Shown here one piece after another: positions 46,621 to 58,968 of a DNA stretch of 64,000 bases. The first letter of the stretch is position 1, and every line of letters starts with the position of its first letter. The DNA is taken from positions 32,942,501 through 33,006,500 of the forward strand of contig CM060831.1 of the NCBI GenBank assembly GCA_030762175.1. Reading direction: 5' to 3'. This DNA comes from Metallyticus violacea (lineage: Eukaryota > Arthropoda > Insecta > Mantodea > Metallyticidae). Under the pieces are notes generated by a model, which made no database searches, was not told where the DNA came from, and saw nothing but the letters and a program-made list of their open reading frames with translations. The position numbers were made by a program, and so were the translations under genes.

Positions 46621-46779
46621 GCTATCGGGCGCATGTATGTCATCACAACTCTGGTAACCACTTCGAAATAAGATATGCATTTGAAAATTCTCGGAATGAC
46701 GCAGAAAATGACCACATAGCTTTTTTCGATTATTCTTATTTTTGTACATGTTCTCTGATACTAATTTGTCTCCAAAGCT

Positions 46780-47665
46780 TTTATCTCATCACGAAAGTGA
46801 GATTCCTCCATGCCTCAACTGATGGTTTAATCTCTTCATCGGACGGACATTTCTTTACGCTGAAGAATTTTCTCACTTTAGGGAACAGAGAGAAGTGTGA
46901 CGGGGAATTGGGTGGATGTGACAGGAAATCGTAACCCCCTTACATTGATTTTCGCCATTGCAACGACACATTTATGAGGACGAACATTGTCTTGATACAA
47001 GATGACTTTCTTCTTTGATACACCTGGACTTTTATCGCCTAATTTTGTGTTCAATAGATCCAGAAGGTTAGCATAATTTGTTCCAGTGGGAAGATAAAGG
47101 ATTGGCAGTACACTCTTGACATCCCAGAAAAGCGACACCATGATTTTCCCGGCCGATTTCACACACTTGGCCTCCTTTGGCGATGAAGAATTCTGTTGCT
47201 TCCATTGTTTAGATTACTGTTTTTACTCAGATGTATTCTAGTGCACAAATGTTTTATCATTAGTCACAAATCGACCCATAAAATCAGCGGGAGCTCTTTG
47301 AAAACGGGCCAGCCTTTGCTGAGAGACTTGCACTCTGATTCACTTTTGATACTGAGCCAGCAGTCGCAGCCCCATCTTGTCGAAATGTTTTCAAGCACAC
47401 TCTTCCCTCAAAATATGTGTTCCCGTAAATGCCCAGAGCTTCAGCAATTTCGGACATCTTTATCGGCGATCATGCAGAACCACGTCGTGCATCTTATCAC
47501 AATTTCTGATGTTACGGAGTTAGGTCTTCCACTGCGTAGGCCATCTTTCAAGCATTTATAGCCGTGATTCACTTGGAAACTGTTGAAAATGATGCTGCAC
47601 AGTTCCCTAGAGTTTTTGTCATGTCTGCATGAATTTCAATAGAAATTGTGACGATCGTGCCAACA
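46780..47665 (-). pseudogene. mariner transposase, near full-length dead copy
   Basis: Minus-strand order: EIHADMTKTLGNCAASFSTV and GLRSGRPN (N-terminal helix-turn-helix), STRWGCDCWL, RFVTNDKTFVH (first catalytic Asp kept; usual VDETW changed), KQWKQQNSSSPKEAKC, then the 94-codon frame at 46878-47162 with MKSAGKIMVSLFWD, YANLLDLLNTKL, KKKVILYQDNVRPHK (second Asp). The 'PPYSPDLAPSDFHLFP' block is shortened to PNSPSHFSLFP, so the third Asp of the DD34D triad is lost. It ends with KKCPSDEEIKPSVEA. Several frameshifts. It sits head to head with the next copy. Confidence 0.85.
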
Positions 47666-47690
47666 AATTAGTGTTTACATTTTCTACAAC

Positions 47691-48619
47691 ATGAATAAAA
47701 CTGAATTACGATCTGCGATAAAGTACTAGGTTTTGAAGGGTTTAACCCCAATAGTAACACAAAAGGGGTTAGAATCGGCATTAAATAATTCTTTTCTTTC
47801 GTTTTCCATGATTAAAAAATGGGCTGCTGAATTTAAGCGTGGTCGTATTCTAGATGATGAGCGCTCAGAGCGTTCCAAAATGCTTCGACCGTTGAGATTG
47901 TGACTAAAGCTCATAATGCCGTACTCAATGATCGCGAATTGAAGGTATGCAAGTTGTCTATCCATTGCAAAGGCTTCGATAGGCCGTGTTCACTTGATTT
48001 TACACGGGAATGAGAAAACTTTCTGTCCGATGAGTGCTGCGTTTGTTAACGATAGACCAAAAGCGCATTCGAATGAACATTTCTCATGTTATGTTTAGAC
48101 TCATTTAAAAGCAATTCCAGTGTTTTTCTCCGATGTTTCATAACATGGATTCAGCATGCCAAAGACAAAGGAGCGGTCGAAACAGTGGATAGCAAAGATC
48201 ATGACTATGGTTTTCTGGGATTTTCACGGTGTGGTGCTCCTAGACTACCTCTATAAGGGCAAAACTATCACCGGGGAGCTTCACTATTGAACTAATTGAA
48301 GGATATTATTCAGGCTAAACGTCCATATCTTGCGAAAAAGAAATCTCTCTTTCAGCACGATAATGCGCCTTCGCGCGCGTCTGGGATTTTACTGCAAAAC
48401 TGCAGGGCTCTTGCTTCCAAGTGCTTCCACATCCACCATATTCGTGCTATGTGACTTCCAGCAATTACTTTTTGTTCCCAAGTCTGAAGAAATGGTGGGT
48501 GGACGAAGATTCATATCAAATGATGATGTTCAACCTGAGATGGGCACCTATTTTTCACAGATGGTCAAACGTATTAAAAAGTTGGAAAGTCGTTGGATTA
48601 AATATATTGATTTATAAAT
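47691..48619 (+). pseudogene. mariner transposase, second dead copy
   Basis: Begins MNKTELRSAIKY at 47691 and continues MIKKWAAEFKRGR, DDERSERSKNAS, IVTKAHNAVLNDRELKV. RCFITWIQHA has lost the VDE of 'RFITVDETWIHHY', removing the first catalytic Asp. The second Asp remains in LFQHDNAPSRAS. In the last block, LPHPPYSCYVTSSNYFLFPS, the third Asp is Asn. It ends in GKSLDLNIL-type sequence and stops near 48617; ATTTTAGAACGCCCCTCGC-like sequence at about 48718 recalls a mariner terminal repeat. Wording differs clearly from the minus-strand neighbour, so it belongs to a different subfamily. Confidence 0.82.
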
Positions 48620-48739
48620 CAATAAAACTATAAAACTATTTTAAAAATTAAAACTATAAAACTGTATTAAAAATAATTTTTTCTTAAATGTTGTGTTTTC
48701 TTGATCAGACCGAGAACTTTTAGAACGCCCCTCGCTAAC

Positions 48740-49435
48740 TACTTCGCCTGCTATTTAACCTAGCTTATTTATATCAAAATCGTTATACTTTCTTAACTAA
48801 ATATGAAGTAGGCATTAGGAGAAAAATAAAGTGTTTAACCGTGTTTAAATAAAATGTTTAACCGTCATTCAGAAAAGCAACGATTAGGAATCAAAACTGA
48901 AAATCAGTGTAAAAATGGGAAGGTATCGTCATTGTTGGCTTTATCTCAAAATGATGGCTCCTGGAGCGCCAAAACACGAGACTGTAATGCTGCGTGGGCG
49001 ACGACAGGAGGCCTATAATCGACCTCACGTTGTAGACTCGAAATAGATGAGTGTTACCTCTGCTGCTGATGTAGATGCGCAGAAAGTGTTGCTTTGCTAC
49101 CTCTGTCCCAAGTAGAAAGCAAGATCTCAGGTAGATTTCACTGCTTTGTTGATATTGAATAAATAGTTAGGAAGAGGTACCGCTGTTACAAACAAATAGT
49201 CTCCTAGAAGTAACTTACACTAATGATTTATTAAACAACACGTTTCGGTGAACCTAAGAGCTCTGTCGTTTGTAAAATGAACGTTGTGGATAATCATTCA
49301 GCGATGTCTACTCGGCAGGCTGCAATGAGTTTAATTTACTAAAATCGCAGACTTTACACTATTTGTTAAGTAGATATAATCTTCGCTTTCCGATTATTTT
49401 AATGCACACAATAGAATGTAGAAGTCAGCTGAACG
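48740..49435. other. unassigned DNA
   Basis: No recognisable frame or repeat. Confidence 0.4.
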
Positions 49436-49499
49436 ACGAACAAAAAATTTGAAGATCTGACTTGAATGAAAGTGACGAGCATCTAGTCGGATAATCTAA

Positions 49500-49612
49500 T
49501 ATGCAGTGACTGCAGCGAAAATGTAAATCCGAATGAGACGATAAATCTGCAGTCGAATGATCTGAGGCCGAATAAATCTGAAGCTTGAATATCTGGAGCC
49601 TAATGAAGATCG
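49500..49612. repeat. degenerate minisatellite, unit about 16 bp
   Basis: Consecutive units CTGCAGTCGAATGAT, CTGAGGCCGAATAAAT, CTGAAGCTTGAATAT and CTGGAGCCTAATGAAGAT at 49547-49610 share CTG-AG-C-AAT; two or three weaker units precede them. The 74-codon minus frame over it is a by-product. Confidence 0.65.
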
Positions 49613-49682
49613 GCGTCCAAAGCTGCTTTTTTATATAGGATTCAAACATACATCGTCGGGACGCTCAAATCCCGCGAAATCT

Positions 49683-49980
49683 TTTTTTTTTTTTTTGAAT
49701 GATTTATTTATGGACGCTCTTTAACAGCTCAGGTCATCAGCGTCCCATTTAACTCAGGGCGTGAAACGGCCGACAAATTTTGCTCAGAGGCCTCTCAGGC
49801 TTGAGGTTCTTTTTCGTGCCGTAAATGTACGACATGGGACCCACGGCTTTACTTCCCTTCCGAAGGAAGCCATACTTAGAATTTTTATGCCCCGAAAAAA
49901 TCCATTGGTCCTGGCCGGGTTCGAACCCGCGTTTTGGGTTTAGGAGGCAAGTATGGTAACCACTACACCACCAGGACCGA
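49683..49980 (-). mobile_element. SINE family A, full copy with target duplication
   Basis: In reverse it gives the same head (GGTCCTGGTGGTGTAGTGGT, GGGTTCGAACCCGGCCAGGA) and body as the 40847 copy, ending in an A tail (T14 from 49683). CCCGCGAAATCT at 49671-49682 recurs at 49981-49992. Near-identical to the 40847 copy, which suggests recent activity. Confidence 0.95.
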
Positions 49981-50440
49981 CCCGCGAAATCTGCCAGGGC
50001 ATTGCGTCTAACTTCATAATTTTAAACTGAGCCCTGTCACGGGGTAGATTCAATTTGTTTGGCCTCATCTGGTTTGTTCGTTGCTTTGGAGATTTAAAAC
50101 CTCTTCCTGATACGTAAGTTTGAAGGAGAACCGTCACTTCTGCTGCTAAGGTTATTTAACTCCTAGCGGGTTTAAATCTTACTCAAGTTAAAGAAAGGGC
50201 AATTTTCTGCTGAGAAAATATGTCTTTTAAAGGGCCAAACCCAAATGAACTGTGATCTCTATTTTACAAATTACCCTACTTTCACAAGACTGCTGTTGTG
50301 CGGAAGGTTTTCACTCTACGGCTGGCAAAGCACAGAGTTTCCCTTCTTACAAACATTTTCAGCTGTATAACATATGCGCAAGAATATGAATTGTTAAGTG
50401 ATCATTATGTCAATCTAGGTAATAAAACGTATACATACTC

Positions 50441-50480
<40 letters not shown>
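50441..50480. repeat. (AAT)n microsatellite
   Basis: Thirteen AAT units. Confidence 0.95.
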
Positions 50481-52628
50481 GAGGCGAAGCCACAAATACT
50501 GCTTCAATAACACTATTTCCCCACTTTAATTAAAGTAATGTTCTACATAATTAACTTTTATTTCAGAAACAAATACTGCAATATCATGTGTATATTGAAA
50601 AGAAAATGTAGGTGGATTTTCATTATAGGTAACTATTTAATTATTTAATTTGTAACGTTAAACCATTCTTCGTTAAACGCATATGTTAGCTGCGGCGAAA
50701 GCAAGAACATCAATGAGAAGGAAACTCAACTCGGAACGGATTTTAGAAGCAAGAGCATCAAAGATGCCGACACGAGCTGTTCTCTGTGCAAACGAAGTCA
50801 GTGTACAAGATGACACAGTTTAGTAATACCTCTTGAGATGCTACTAATTTATGGTGAAACGCACTGAAACAAGGCTGAAGCAACACAAATCTACTGAGTG
50901 ATGTTCCCAAACAGAGGATGCCTGTATTCTAGGACTTTCGTTTAGCCTTTATCAGCGGGTTCTGGACACTGAAAACGTAATACTACCTTACAAAGTGCTG
51001 GCCTGAGAAACATTGCCAAGGAAGAAGAAAATACCACAGTTTGTCATGTTTAGCACCGCTGTAAAAGTGTCTGATTAGACTTTGTACACCAAATAATTGT
51101 TTAACATTCATCTTATGCCTAGAGAACAAGCTAGCAAGTGTTTTAGGCGTTGTCATGGCAGCTGTAGTATCCAAGGAATTAATTGCTTGTAGTTTTGGTG
51201 TTTAAGCTAAAGTATTAGCAGGAAGTTGGTGAATTCCTGCGTTGCAAGATTGTTCAAAATAAACGCAATTATCTCGGAAACAAACACCGCTATGATAAAA
51301 TTTATATAAACAAAAATGCTCAAAATGGCATCATCTTTCTCAGGTTAAGAGGAAAGTCATCATAGTTCCTCTTCCATCCTGCATATGCGCTATGAAAACT
51401 TCTAATACGAAATGCATTTATGCAGTACAAGCATGTGATATTGCGCAAAATAGCTTCGTATTCGCTGTAATTCTCATTGAAGAATTCTCAATATGAGTTC
51501 CTTCAGGGCGTGAGAATTTACTTTGTACACTCTCTTGTGTGTGTTTACCTCATAGATAAAAACAATTATCAGCTCCGCGCTCACCTATAGAGGAAGTAAC
51601 GCTAGGTCTCCCGAATCGTAACTATTTGAACTATTGATATGACAGAAGTGATTGTTTCCTTAAAAACTACTCAAGCAGCGGTTATGCCACTAAGGGTACT
51701 TCATAACTTTCTTTTCTAATCTCCGAGGGAGCCGTTCCGCGAGAACGCACCAGCAGAAACTTCTGTTGTTGCCCCAGGACAAGACCAAGACGGATAAGGA
51801 CTTTTGTTAGCGTGTTTGCCAAGGGCTATCGATTTTCCTGTACGCACTTCCTTCTCGACAAACATAAGGGTGCAGGACGGCAGATCTTACAAGTTTGTTC
51901 CCGAACCAAAGAATCATTAACGAGATATAAGGTGAGCTTACAATAAAAGACTTGCCTTCCATCTATTGTACCGAAATAAATTGTAAAGAAAAGCATACTC
52001 TATTCTCCCTCCTTTTTCATTCTTCCTTTCTTTTTACTTCTCCCTGCTTCCAGGGTTTTATGTTTCTTCTTAGTAACAGAGCTTATAAAGCCTTGTTGAT
52101 ATAACGTTGATGCCTGTATACTGCCAGAAACCCCCTCTCTGATAAACAAAGTATGTCACTTTAGTTCTCTTTAATGGTTGATAGGGCAGGAACGTGAGCT
52201 ACTACATTGATTAGCCTACTGTTACAGAGATGTATAAAATGGAACTGCAAAAGTTGAAGAAACTTTGTTTACATTATCCACTTTTAGGCAGAATATAAAA
52301 GTAATTGGCTACCAGAACCATTGGTTGGTCGACCTAATCTAGCATCAGCTTCCCTAACACTGCAGGGTAATAGAACTCTTATGATGGCTCGCCACTATAC
52401 CGCAGCATACTCAATTATTCGGGAGTCGCTGGAACATACTGACCCCCCTCCCCCCCAGTTCAATCCATTCGAACGTCTTTTCAAAGGAAGGGACTCAGAT
52501 GTACTACTAGATCAGAGTCCGCAGAGCTCGCACAAGAGCATCTGAAGTGATCGGAACCCCCTTCCTTACAGGACCGAGTCTATTAAGTCTTACATAATAT
52601 GATTCAAGGAACTTGTAACTTCTAGAAC

Positions 52629-52694
52629 TTCTAGATTCTTAATTGCTAGAATTTACACTCATGCATGTGGTCGAACATACACAACAGAGAGAGA
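52629..52694 (+). repeat. short dispersed repeat, copy 1
   Basis: CTTCTAGATTCTTAATTGCT, AGAATTTACACTCATGCAT and CGAACATACA recur with changes and in the same order at 61942-62010. Both are followed by GA dinucleotides. Confidence 0.6.
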
Positions 52695-53918
52695 TTGATT
52701 AAACAATTAAAGGTTTACGCCTATTTATTTTCATGCAACAATCTAACCGCTGACCCTATGATTAAAGTCTGGAGTCTCTAGGATGAAACACGTCTCCACT
52801 ATTACGTTTTGAAACCACAGTTTGACTCAAATTAGTGCCTACTTGGAGTTTTTTTAATTTCGATTTTATCTTCTATTGTCCACAAAGAAATATGATTAGA
52901 ATGAAAGCTTTATAGTGTTCATATTATTTGCATTTAGTTAACTCAAAAAGAAACAAAGCACCTACTTCATGAATTCACACAAAGCTTCACTAGTCTTGTA
53001 TTTACTCTGTCAATCAAAGTAGAATAAGAACTATTTTGTATTAATATTAACATAAAGTATTAAAAATAAACTATTTATTCAATCCTATCGTCACACATGA
53101 AGAAATATAGGAATCCGAGTAACGTTACTTACTATGCTATAAGCATGTTTCAGGATCCTCCTGACGCGCGTTTCACGAATGATATATCTTTCTTCTGGTT
53201 CGTCAATTCTCAAGAAATTAAAGCTGCAATATACAGGTCCACTCACTGACCACATTATGTTTTGTCCTCTTCACTACAGAAAAGATTCGTTTTCTGGGCA
53301 AAAATGTTGGTAGACTTAAAGGCGGTAAGAGGTTGCCATATAAGGGCTCGGACCCCACACAAATCTGACTCACTCGTTCCCAGTTTACCATACAATGGAA
53401 AGAAGAGATTACCGGGGGTGGAAAGGTGTGTCGTTCACTCCAAATCCTCTACAGAATCTCGACTGAAGGAGAATACATTGTAATCTTCTTGCGTCCTAAT
53501 CGCCTATCCCTCCGTTTTCCCTAATTCTTGGGATGGAATGGCTCTGTACAAATAACAAGTAGATTTGTAAACAGCTGATATATTTTAGAAAAAACCGCTT
53601 TAGGGTTCTTACATATTTATTGCTTGTAGATAAACTGGACGTCTTGATTTGTCTTTATTTATAAACTAGAATATTTCCTGCATTGCTTTTAATATGACAA
53701 ATATGTATATGTACTTGGGAACTGAAACACAAGTTATGTTTTATTGCTTGAGTTCTGGATAGTGGCCAATGAACAGCCATTTTATAACCGATATCACGTT
53801 TCTCAGAGCTCCAAATATACGATTATTTTCAAATGCATTATAAAAATTATGGGTTGTTGTACAGTGAATCGCGCTCTCTCATATATACGAGCACATAAAA
53901 CAAGAGTAGAAAAGCAGG

Positions 53919-54211
53919 TTTTATTTATTAGTTTTATTTAAAGACACTCTTTCACATCTCAGGTCGTCAGCGTCCCATTCAATTCAGGGCGTGAAACGGC
54001 CAATAAATTTTGCTAGAGGCCTCTTCCTTCAGGCTTGAGGTTTTTTCGTGCGTAAATGTACGACACGGGGCCCACAGCTTTAATTCCCTTCCGAAGGAAG
54101 CCATACTTAGGGTCTTTAAACCTGAAAAAATCCATCGGTCCTGGCCGGGTGCGAACCCGCGATTTTGGGTTTAGGAGGCAAGTATGGTAACCACTACACC
54201 ACTAGAACCGG
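53919..54211 (-). mobile_element. SINE family A, older full-length copy
   Basis: Same order as the other SINE-A copies, but the B box reads GGTTCGCACCC in reverse and several small deletions are present. Flanks GCAGGTTTTATT and GCAACGCTTTATT may be a decayed target duplication. Confidence 0.85.
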
Positions 54212-54214
54212 CAA

Positions 54215-54825
54215 CGCTTTATTGAGGCAATGACTTTCATGATGTGAAGAACTTCCAAGAAACACAAGCGTAGTTCTTGTGCCCAAGGAAACAAACACAA
54301 TTTTTATTGAGTATCTTTCAAAGAACGTTTGTTTTACTTTAATAATTGTTTTTCGTTGTTTTCACAAACATTTAAGAGACAGTCATTTGAATTTTAACAA
54401 AATTAACTTGAAATGGCATTAATGAATGCTATCTTATTGTCATAACCTAAAATATGTAAATCAAGGGATATACTAATTAAATGTGCTACCTCTACCCTAC
54501 AAAAATTTGTATGATAAGTATTTACGTATCAGAAATTCCAAAGCACCTTTACTGAAACACAGAGAAATGCAAATATAAACTGATTAAATTAGATCTACCA
54601 ACATTTACCGCACTGTCTTACTATTGTTCACACTTACCAGTAAATGTAAATGGTTATTTTCAATGCTTTCTTTCTAATGTCTATGTTTTCCAAGCAATAA
54701 AGTAAATATTTACAATAATTAGTAATGTTGAACATTTATTGCATTTCCCACTCTGACCATAACATATAAATATATGAGCGACATGGTATGGTAAGTAACT
54801 TAGAGAAAACAGTTCAATTTTGCAA
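54215..54825. other. unassigned AT-rich DNA
   Basis: No recognisable frame or repeat. Confidence 0.4.
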
Positions 54826-54831
54826 AATACT

Positions 54832-55330
54832 TTATTTTCCGATGTATTCTCCTCTAAGTTCAACACACTTGCTCCAAAATTTCTTCGGGTCCATGATTCC
54901 TCGTGAAAGTGAGTTCTTCGAGGCCCTCAAAATACTCTTTCACCTCTTGTATGATCTCTTCATAGCTTAAATTTGTGTCAGCCAGGAATGTTTTCAGTTT
55001 CGGGAATAGACAGTAATCCGAGGAAACGAGATTAGGTGAACAGAATGCATGTTCAATTTTTCCTGAGCAATGCTCTGGCGCATTACTACGCATGAAACGC
55101 ATTTCGCCTCTTTCGAAGCCGATTCGCCACTTGCGTTCCGCTGTTTTACACTGCAATTTCGATTTTGATGAGCAGTAATGACGCCGCGTTTCGTTCATAG
55201 TCACATTACTCCGTAAAAAACCAGGCTAGGTTCTTCTTAAACCTTTCCAAACAGTCGGCCGATGTTCGCATGAGATTTTACTTTAGCTCCGGAGTGAGCA
55301 GACGCGGCACCCATATTGTACGAGCAAAGT
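54832..55330 (-). pseudogene. mariner transposase, internally deleted copy
   Basis: From about 55330 on the minus strand: PELK/MRTSADCLERF-like sequence in shifted frames, then the 114-codon frame at 54860-55204 with VTMNETRRHY (first Asp position Asn), KLQCKTAERKWRIGFERGE, and after a jump LVSSDYCLFPKLKTFLAD (third Asp kept) and EEIIQEVKEYFEGLEEL. After a final slip it ends KFWSKCVELRGEYIGK and a stop at 54832-54834. The middle, with the second Asp, is deleted. Differs from both mariner copies at 46.8-48.6 kb. Confidence 0.8.
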
Positions 55331-55339
55331 AATTTCATG

Positions 55340-55640
55340 TTAAGTCATAATACAAAATAAAATGGACCGGCTTAATTGATATGTCTGGGGCTTCTGCTAA
55401 TTCGCACACTTTCAGTTGTCTGTCAGCCAAAACAATACCATTGACTTTCATAGGAAGGGCATTCTAGGCAAAATACTCACATCAATGTCCTTTGCTTTTT
55501 TCCCTTCCAGAAAAAGAATTGAATCACAGCACGAATTCCAATCTTACTCATTTTTCGCTGTCACTCGAAACGCTTCTGTTTAAACATCTGCCAAACGAAG
55601 AATTAACATCAGAATGAAATGTGGCCAATAGTTGCTATTG
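55340..55640. other. unassigned DNA
   Basis: No recognisable frame or repeat. Confidence 0.4.
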
Positions 55641-55645
55641 GTTAA

Positions 55646-55900
55646 TACTTTAGGGGAAAGATTTGCCCACTGTGCGGAGAAAGCGATACCTGGAGGCTTA
55701 TTCTAGCAGAATGCAGGGAAACGGAAAATTTAAGAAATGAGCACTTACCGTCCCAATTTTTGAATTACAACAGAAATTTGAACACCTACAGGGAGTGTTG
55801 GCGCATGAAGATACTCTCACAATTCGGGAATATTTATAGCGAAGACCCGTCAGTTAATGATTATAGAGAAGAGAGGGGAGTTGGGGAGGGCGGTGGGTAA
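55646..55900 (+). pseudogene. C-terminal zinc-knuckle remnant of a LINE ORF2
   Basis: A frame with no ATG is open for 84 codons from just after a stop at 55643-55645. It reads ICPLCGESDTWRLILAECRE, then ENLRNEHLPSQFLN, YRECWRMKILSQFGNIY and YREERGV. Insect non-LTR retrotransposon ORF2 proteins end with a 'CP.CG...T..H.L.EC' knuckle and a short tail like this. The His ligand is Leu here (TWRL), one base from CAT. No reverse transcriptase is present upstream, as expected of a 5'-truncated copy. Confidence 0.65.
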
Positions 55901-55944
55901 ATGGAAGGGGGGCTCAGGAGTAAGGGTTCTATTCATGTTTGCAT

Positions 55945-55969
55945 GTATATATATATATATATATATATA
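55945..55969. repeat. (AT)n microsatellite
   Basis: Uninterrupted TA run just left of the 55 bp inverted repeat. Confidence 0.9.
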
Positions 55970-56016
55970 ATATAAATGAAAAATGAAAAATAAAATAACA
56001 CTATTAATAATGTAAC

Positions 56017-56182
56017 AAATTAACAGTAATAATAAAAGTAGATAAGGATAAAACACTGAGAAAAAGTCACACTTGAAATTGCTATATTTCGAACTACTGC
56101 GAGTTATTCAATGGCAAGAAGCTGGACTGTGACTTTTTGTCATTGTTTTATCCTTATATACTTTTATTATTACTGTTAATTT
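56017..56182. repeat. inverted repeat with 55 bp arms and 56 bp spacer
   Basis: 56017-56071 (AAATTAACAGTAATAATAAA, AGGATAAAACACTGAGAAAA, AGTCACA) is complementary to 56128-56182 with only about three mismatches. AT-rich TATATA runs flank both sides. The RNA of either strand would fold into a long hairpin. It may be a fold-back element or a local inverted duplication. Confidence 0.85.
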
Positions 56183-56189
56183 ATATATA

Positions 56190-58370
56190 CATATATATAA
56201 ATTACTCATACTTTTTAAACCACCATCATATAAGAAACTTTAAAATCATAATTTGCATGTGGATGCATTAACGTATTACATCTAAAAACGTACAACATAA
56301 AATACATTTTTAATTCTTATTTTTCAAGTTTCCATTCTTCTAACCTTCTTATTCTACAGCATCAATTGCCTAAATCTTCGAGCTTTCCTCTTAACGCAAT
56401 AGGAATGTTATTACAGTCCGAATAGAGATGTTAAGATATAACCTGATCTAAAAAGCGTAACGGAACCAACGACTAGAAAAACACCGGAAGGCCAGTGTTA
56501 TTACACTACCCTTTCGAGATGTAGGAAAAGGTTGTTAAGATTTCCAAGGGCTCATTTAATAATGTTCTTAAAAAAATTATCTGAACTTGCAGTACACGCA
56601 TCGTAGTATCGAAACACTATAGTTAGCTCGAAGGTGATTAATTGAACAATTTCGTCTCGGGGCAGAAAATTTGAGGTAAATTAGTAGCTACCCTGCCGCA
56701 GAGGTTACACGCCACCCCTCTTCTTTTGTGTTTCAATAAGGAGCGCTCTTCATTAATAATGTAACTGTTTTTACCGACTTGTAATCTATAGAAGGAAGGT
56801 AACTTTCTTCTTTGTAGCCAACAAAGGCAGTGTAAACTTTTCATTTTGGTGCTAAGTGTAGACTATTTACTTGAAGGATACTTGAGAAGCTGGTTTTAAA
56901 AACGCACCAAATCTAAAATAAAAAATATCCAAATTTATTTTCGCATTTCATGGGAAAGGATTGCGCTCAGTGGGTATCAAATGTTGGCACATCACATGGG
57001 CGGCTGTGTTGATTTGTTAGTAATGCATTTAGTGGAATCGTTTTGTTAAATTTATATAAAATACGGAGGTGATGTGTGTCCTTTTTATCATTCTATGCCT
57101 TTTTGTAAAAAGAAAATCGGAAAAAAGGCAATAAAACGTAAACGGGGCAATAAAAAAATTACCGGAAGTACCCACCTAAGTCTTCCAGCGAAGAGAAAAT
57201 GGTCCTCCCAACATATTCATGAAGATTAATGCTTTTATGATCCAGTACCGAATGACGAGATTTGTGTGACAATGATATGAGGACATTCTCCCATTGAGGA
57301 CGTTGAGGATATTAATTAATCAGGTGATATTTAGCCTGTTAATTTTTTAAAAAAAACACTATAAATTATCGCAGGATGACCAAATGTATCCATGGAATAT
57401 AGAAATAATTCTACTTTGTCTATATTGCTTAAAATGTATTAATTCTCTAACGTTTATAACTTTATAAAATGTGATGAAATTAAAAAAAATCAAACTTATG
57501 GTTATGTTTTTTTCTAAAACAGATTCTAAATCAGTTGTGTGCTGATATATTTTCCATTTTAAAAACTTACCATAGTTTAAACCAACATAAATAAATAAAT
57601 AAATACCGCACTTTCTCAAAAGGTCATGGCCAAAAGGTACGAAATTAAGTTTTATTTTTGCAACACAAATTAAATGAATATGTATTTAACAGAAGATGTC
57701 ATTGTCTCTTCGTAAATATAATACAAGTGTATAAGATGATTTGTGACACTAATTTAAATTAAAACATTTTATTCCTATCTACTGTAACATTAAACATTTT
57801 TCACTTGGTGACTTTTAAAAAATATGTTCTTATTTTAACTGGCACATTTTTAAAGTGTTTTGAAAAAGTCTGGTACAGGAATCTCATGGAATCTTTAACT
57901 GAAAGTATCTTGGTAACCGGAGGAAGGTTTGTAAAATAGAAATTTTTGGCAAGTAATAATAGTGGAACTAATCCACGCCAATGGTAAAACGGTCGTTGAG
58001 CACTACTGAAAGAAAAATGATAATGTAAACATTCTCAACACTTTTAATACGTTCTTGACAAACATTTAATACTTCGAAAACTTATTGAAAGTATTTATGC
58101 AATAATTCAGGAGCGTGCAGAACAGAAAAAGAAAGCAGAACAGTAAGAATGGGTGTCCTTGAAATAAATAATGAAATTAGAGAACACAGAACATTTAACT
58201 TAAGTAAAAAAAAAAAAAAAAAAACGAAATACATGCATTTTAACTTTACCTTTTAGGCGCAAAAATATTTTATTTCACAAATATAACAGGAAAAAGTTGG
58301 GACTTAGTTATTCATATGATTTAAAAACTACGATAATTTACTTTAACTTTATTTGGAGCTTCTGTAGTTA
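56190..58370. other. unassigned AT-rich DNA
   Basis: Frames at 56638-56844 and 57359-57619 minus have no known domain. A19 run at 58206-58224. Confidence 0.4.
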
Positions 58371-58377
58371 TTTTTTT

Positions 58378-58643
58378 AAACAGTGTTTAACGCCCCGTTT
58401 TTACTACTGAGGTATCACAGGCGATGGACACTGATGATGCATGAGATGAAATGATGTATTGGAAAAGGATTTATTTAAGTAAGGAAATGTTTCAGGCCTA
58501 AGTTTAGAATACCTCCCCGGCATTTGCCATTTATGAGGACTGAGGAAAACCTGGAAAAAACCTGTCAGGGAGGACGGTCCTGATGGGAATCGAACCCCAG
58601 ACCTCATGAGTCCGCGTCTTAACGACCTGTATCATCCGTGACA
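58378..58643 (-). mobile_element. SINE family B copy
   Basis: In reverse: GGATGATACAGGTCGTTAAG (weak A box), GGTTCGATTCCCATCAGGAC (B box), CCTCATAAATGGCAAATGCC, and AAAACGGGGCGTTAAACACT at the 3' end. No clear target duplication. Confidence 0.85.
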
Positions 58644-58644
58644 G

Positions 58645-58931
58645 TCTCTTTAGCCATGTTGGTTTCAACGCGACTGACAAGAACGCACAGTTTACAAAGC
58701 CAATAGATTTTAAATCATAAATTGAATAATACAGGTACCTTTTCAAATGTATATTTACAATGAACAAATTTACATTTGCATTATGAAATTTTGCATGTGC
58801 TTCTTACTTGTCAACATTAACTCTTTGATAAATAGGAGGTTTTAATTAATGTACCTCACGTTATAAGTTCGTGTGTTTATACATCCTTAAAAAATGATTT
58901 ATTTTGTAGAAATTTCTGACGCTGTTGTACA

Positions 58932-58968
<37 letters not shown>

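Larger units (their letters stand above)
49995..53915. other. unassigned AT-rich DNA
   Basis: Short frames (52321-52545, 53262-53483, 53744-53941 plus; 50983-51174 minus) have no known domain. Contains an AAT microsatellite (50441-50480) and a 66 bp segment shared with 61942-62010. Confidence 0.4.

Noticed and set aside
45370..50500. GGCTTCGCCT next to two AAT microsatellites (45370 minus side, 50480 plus side) as a shared element end
   Set aside because: Only about ten bases agree and the sequences beyond differ; chance is likely.
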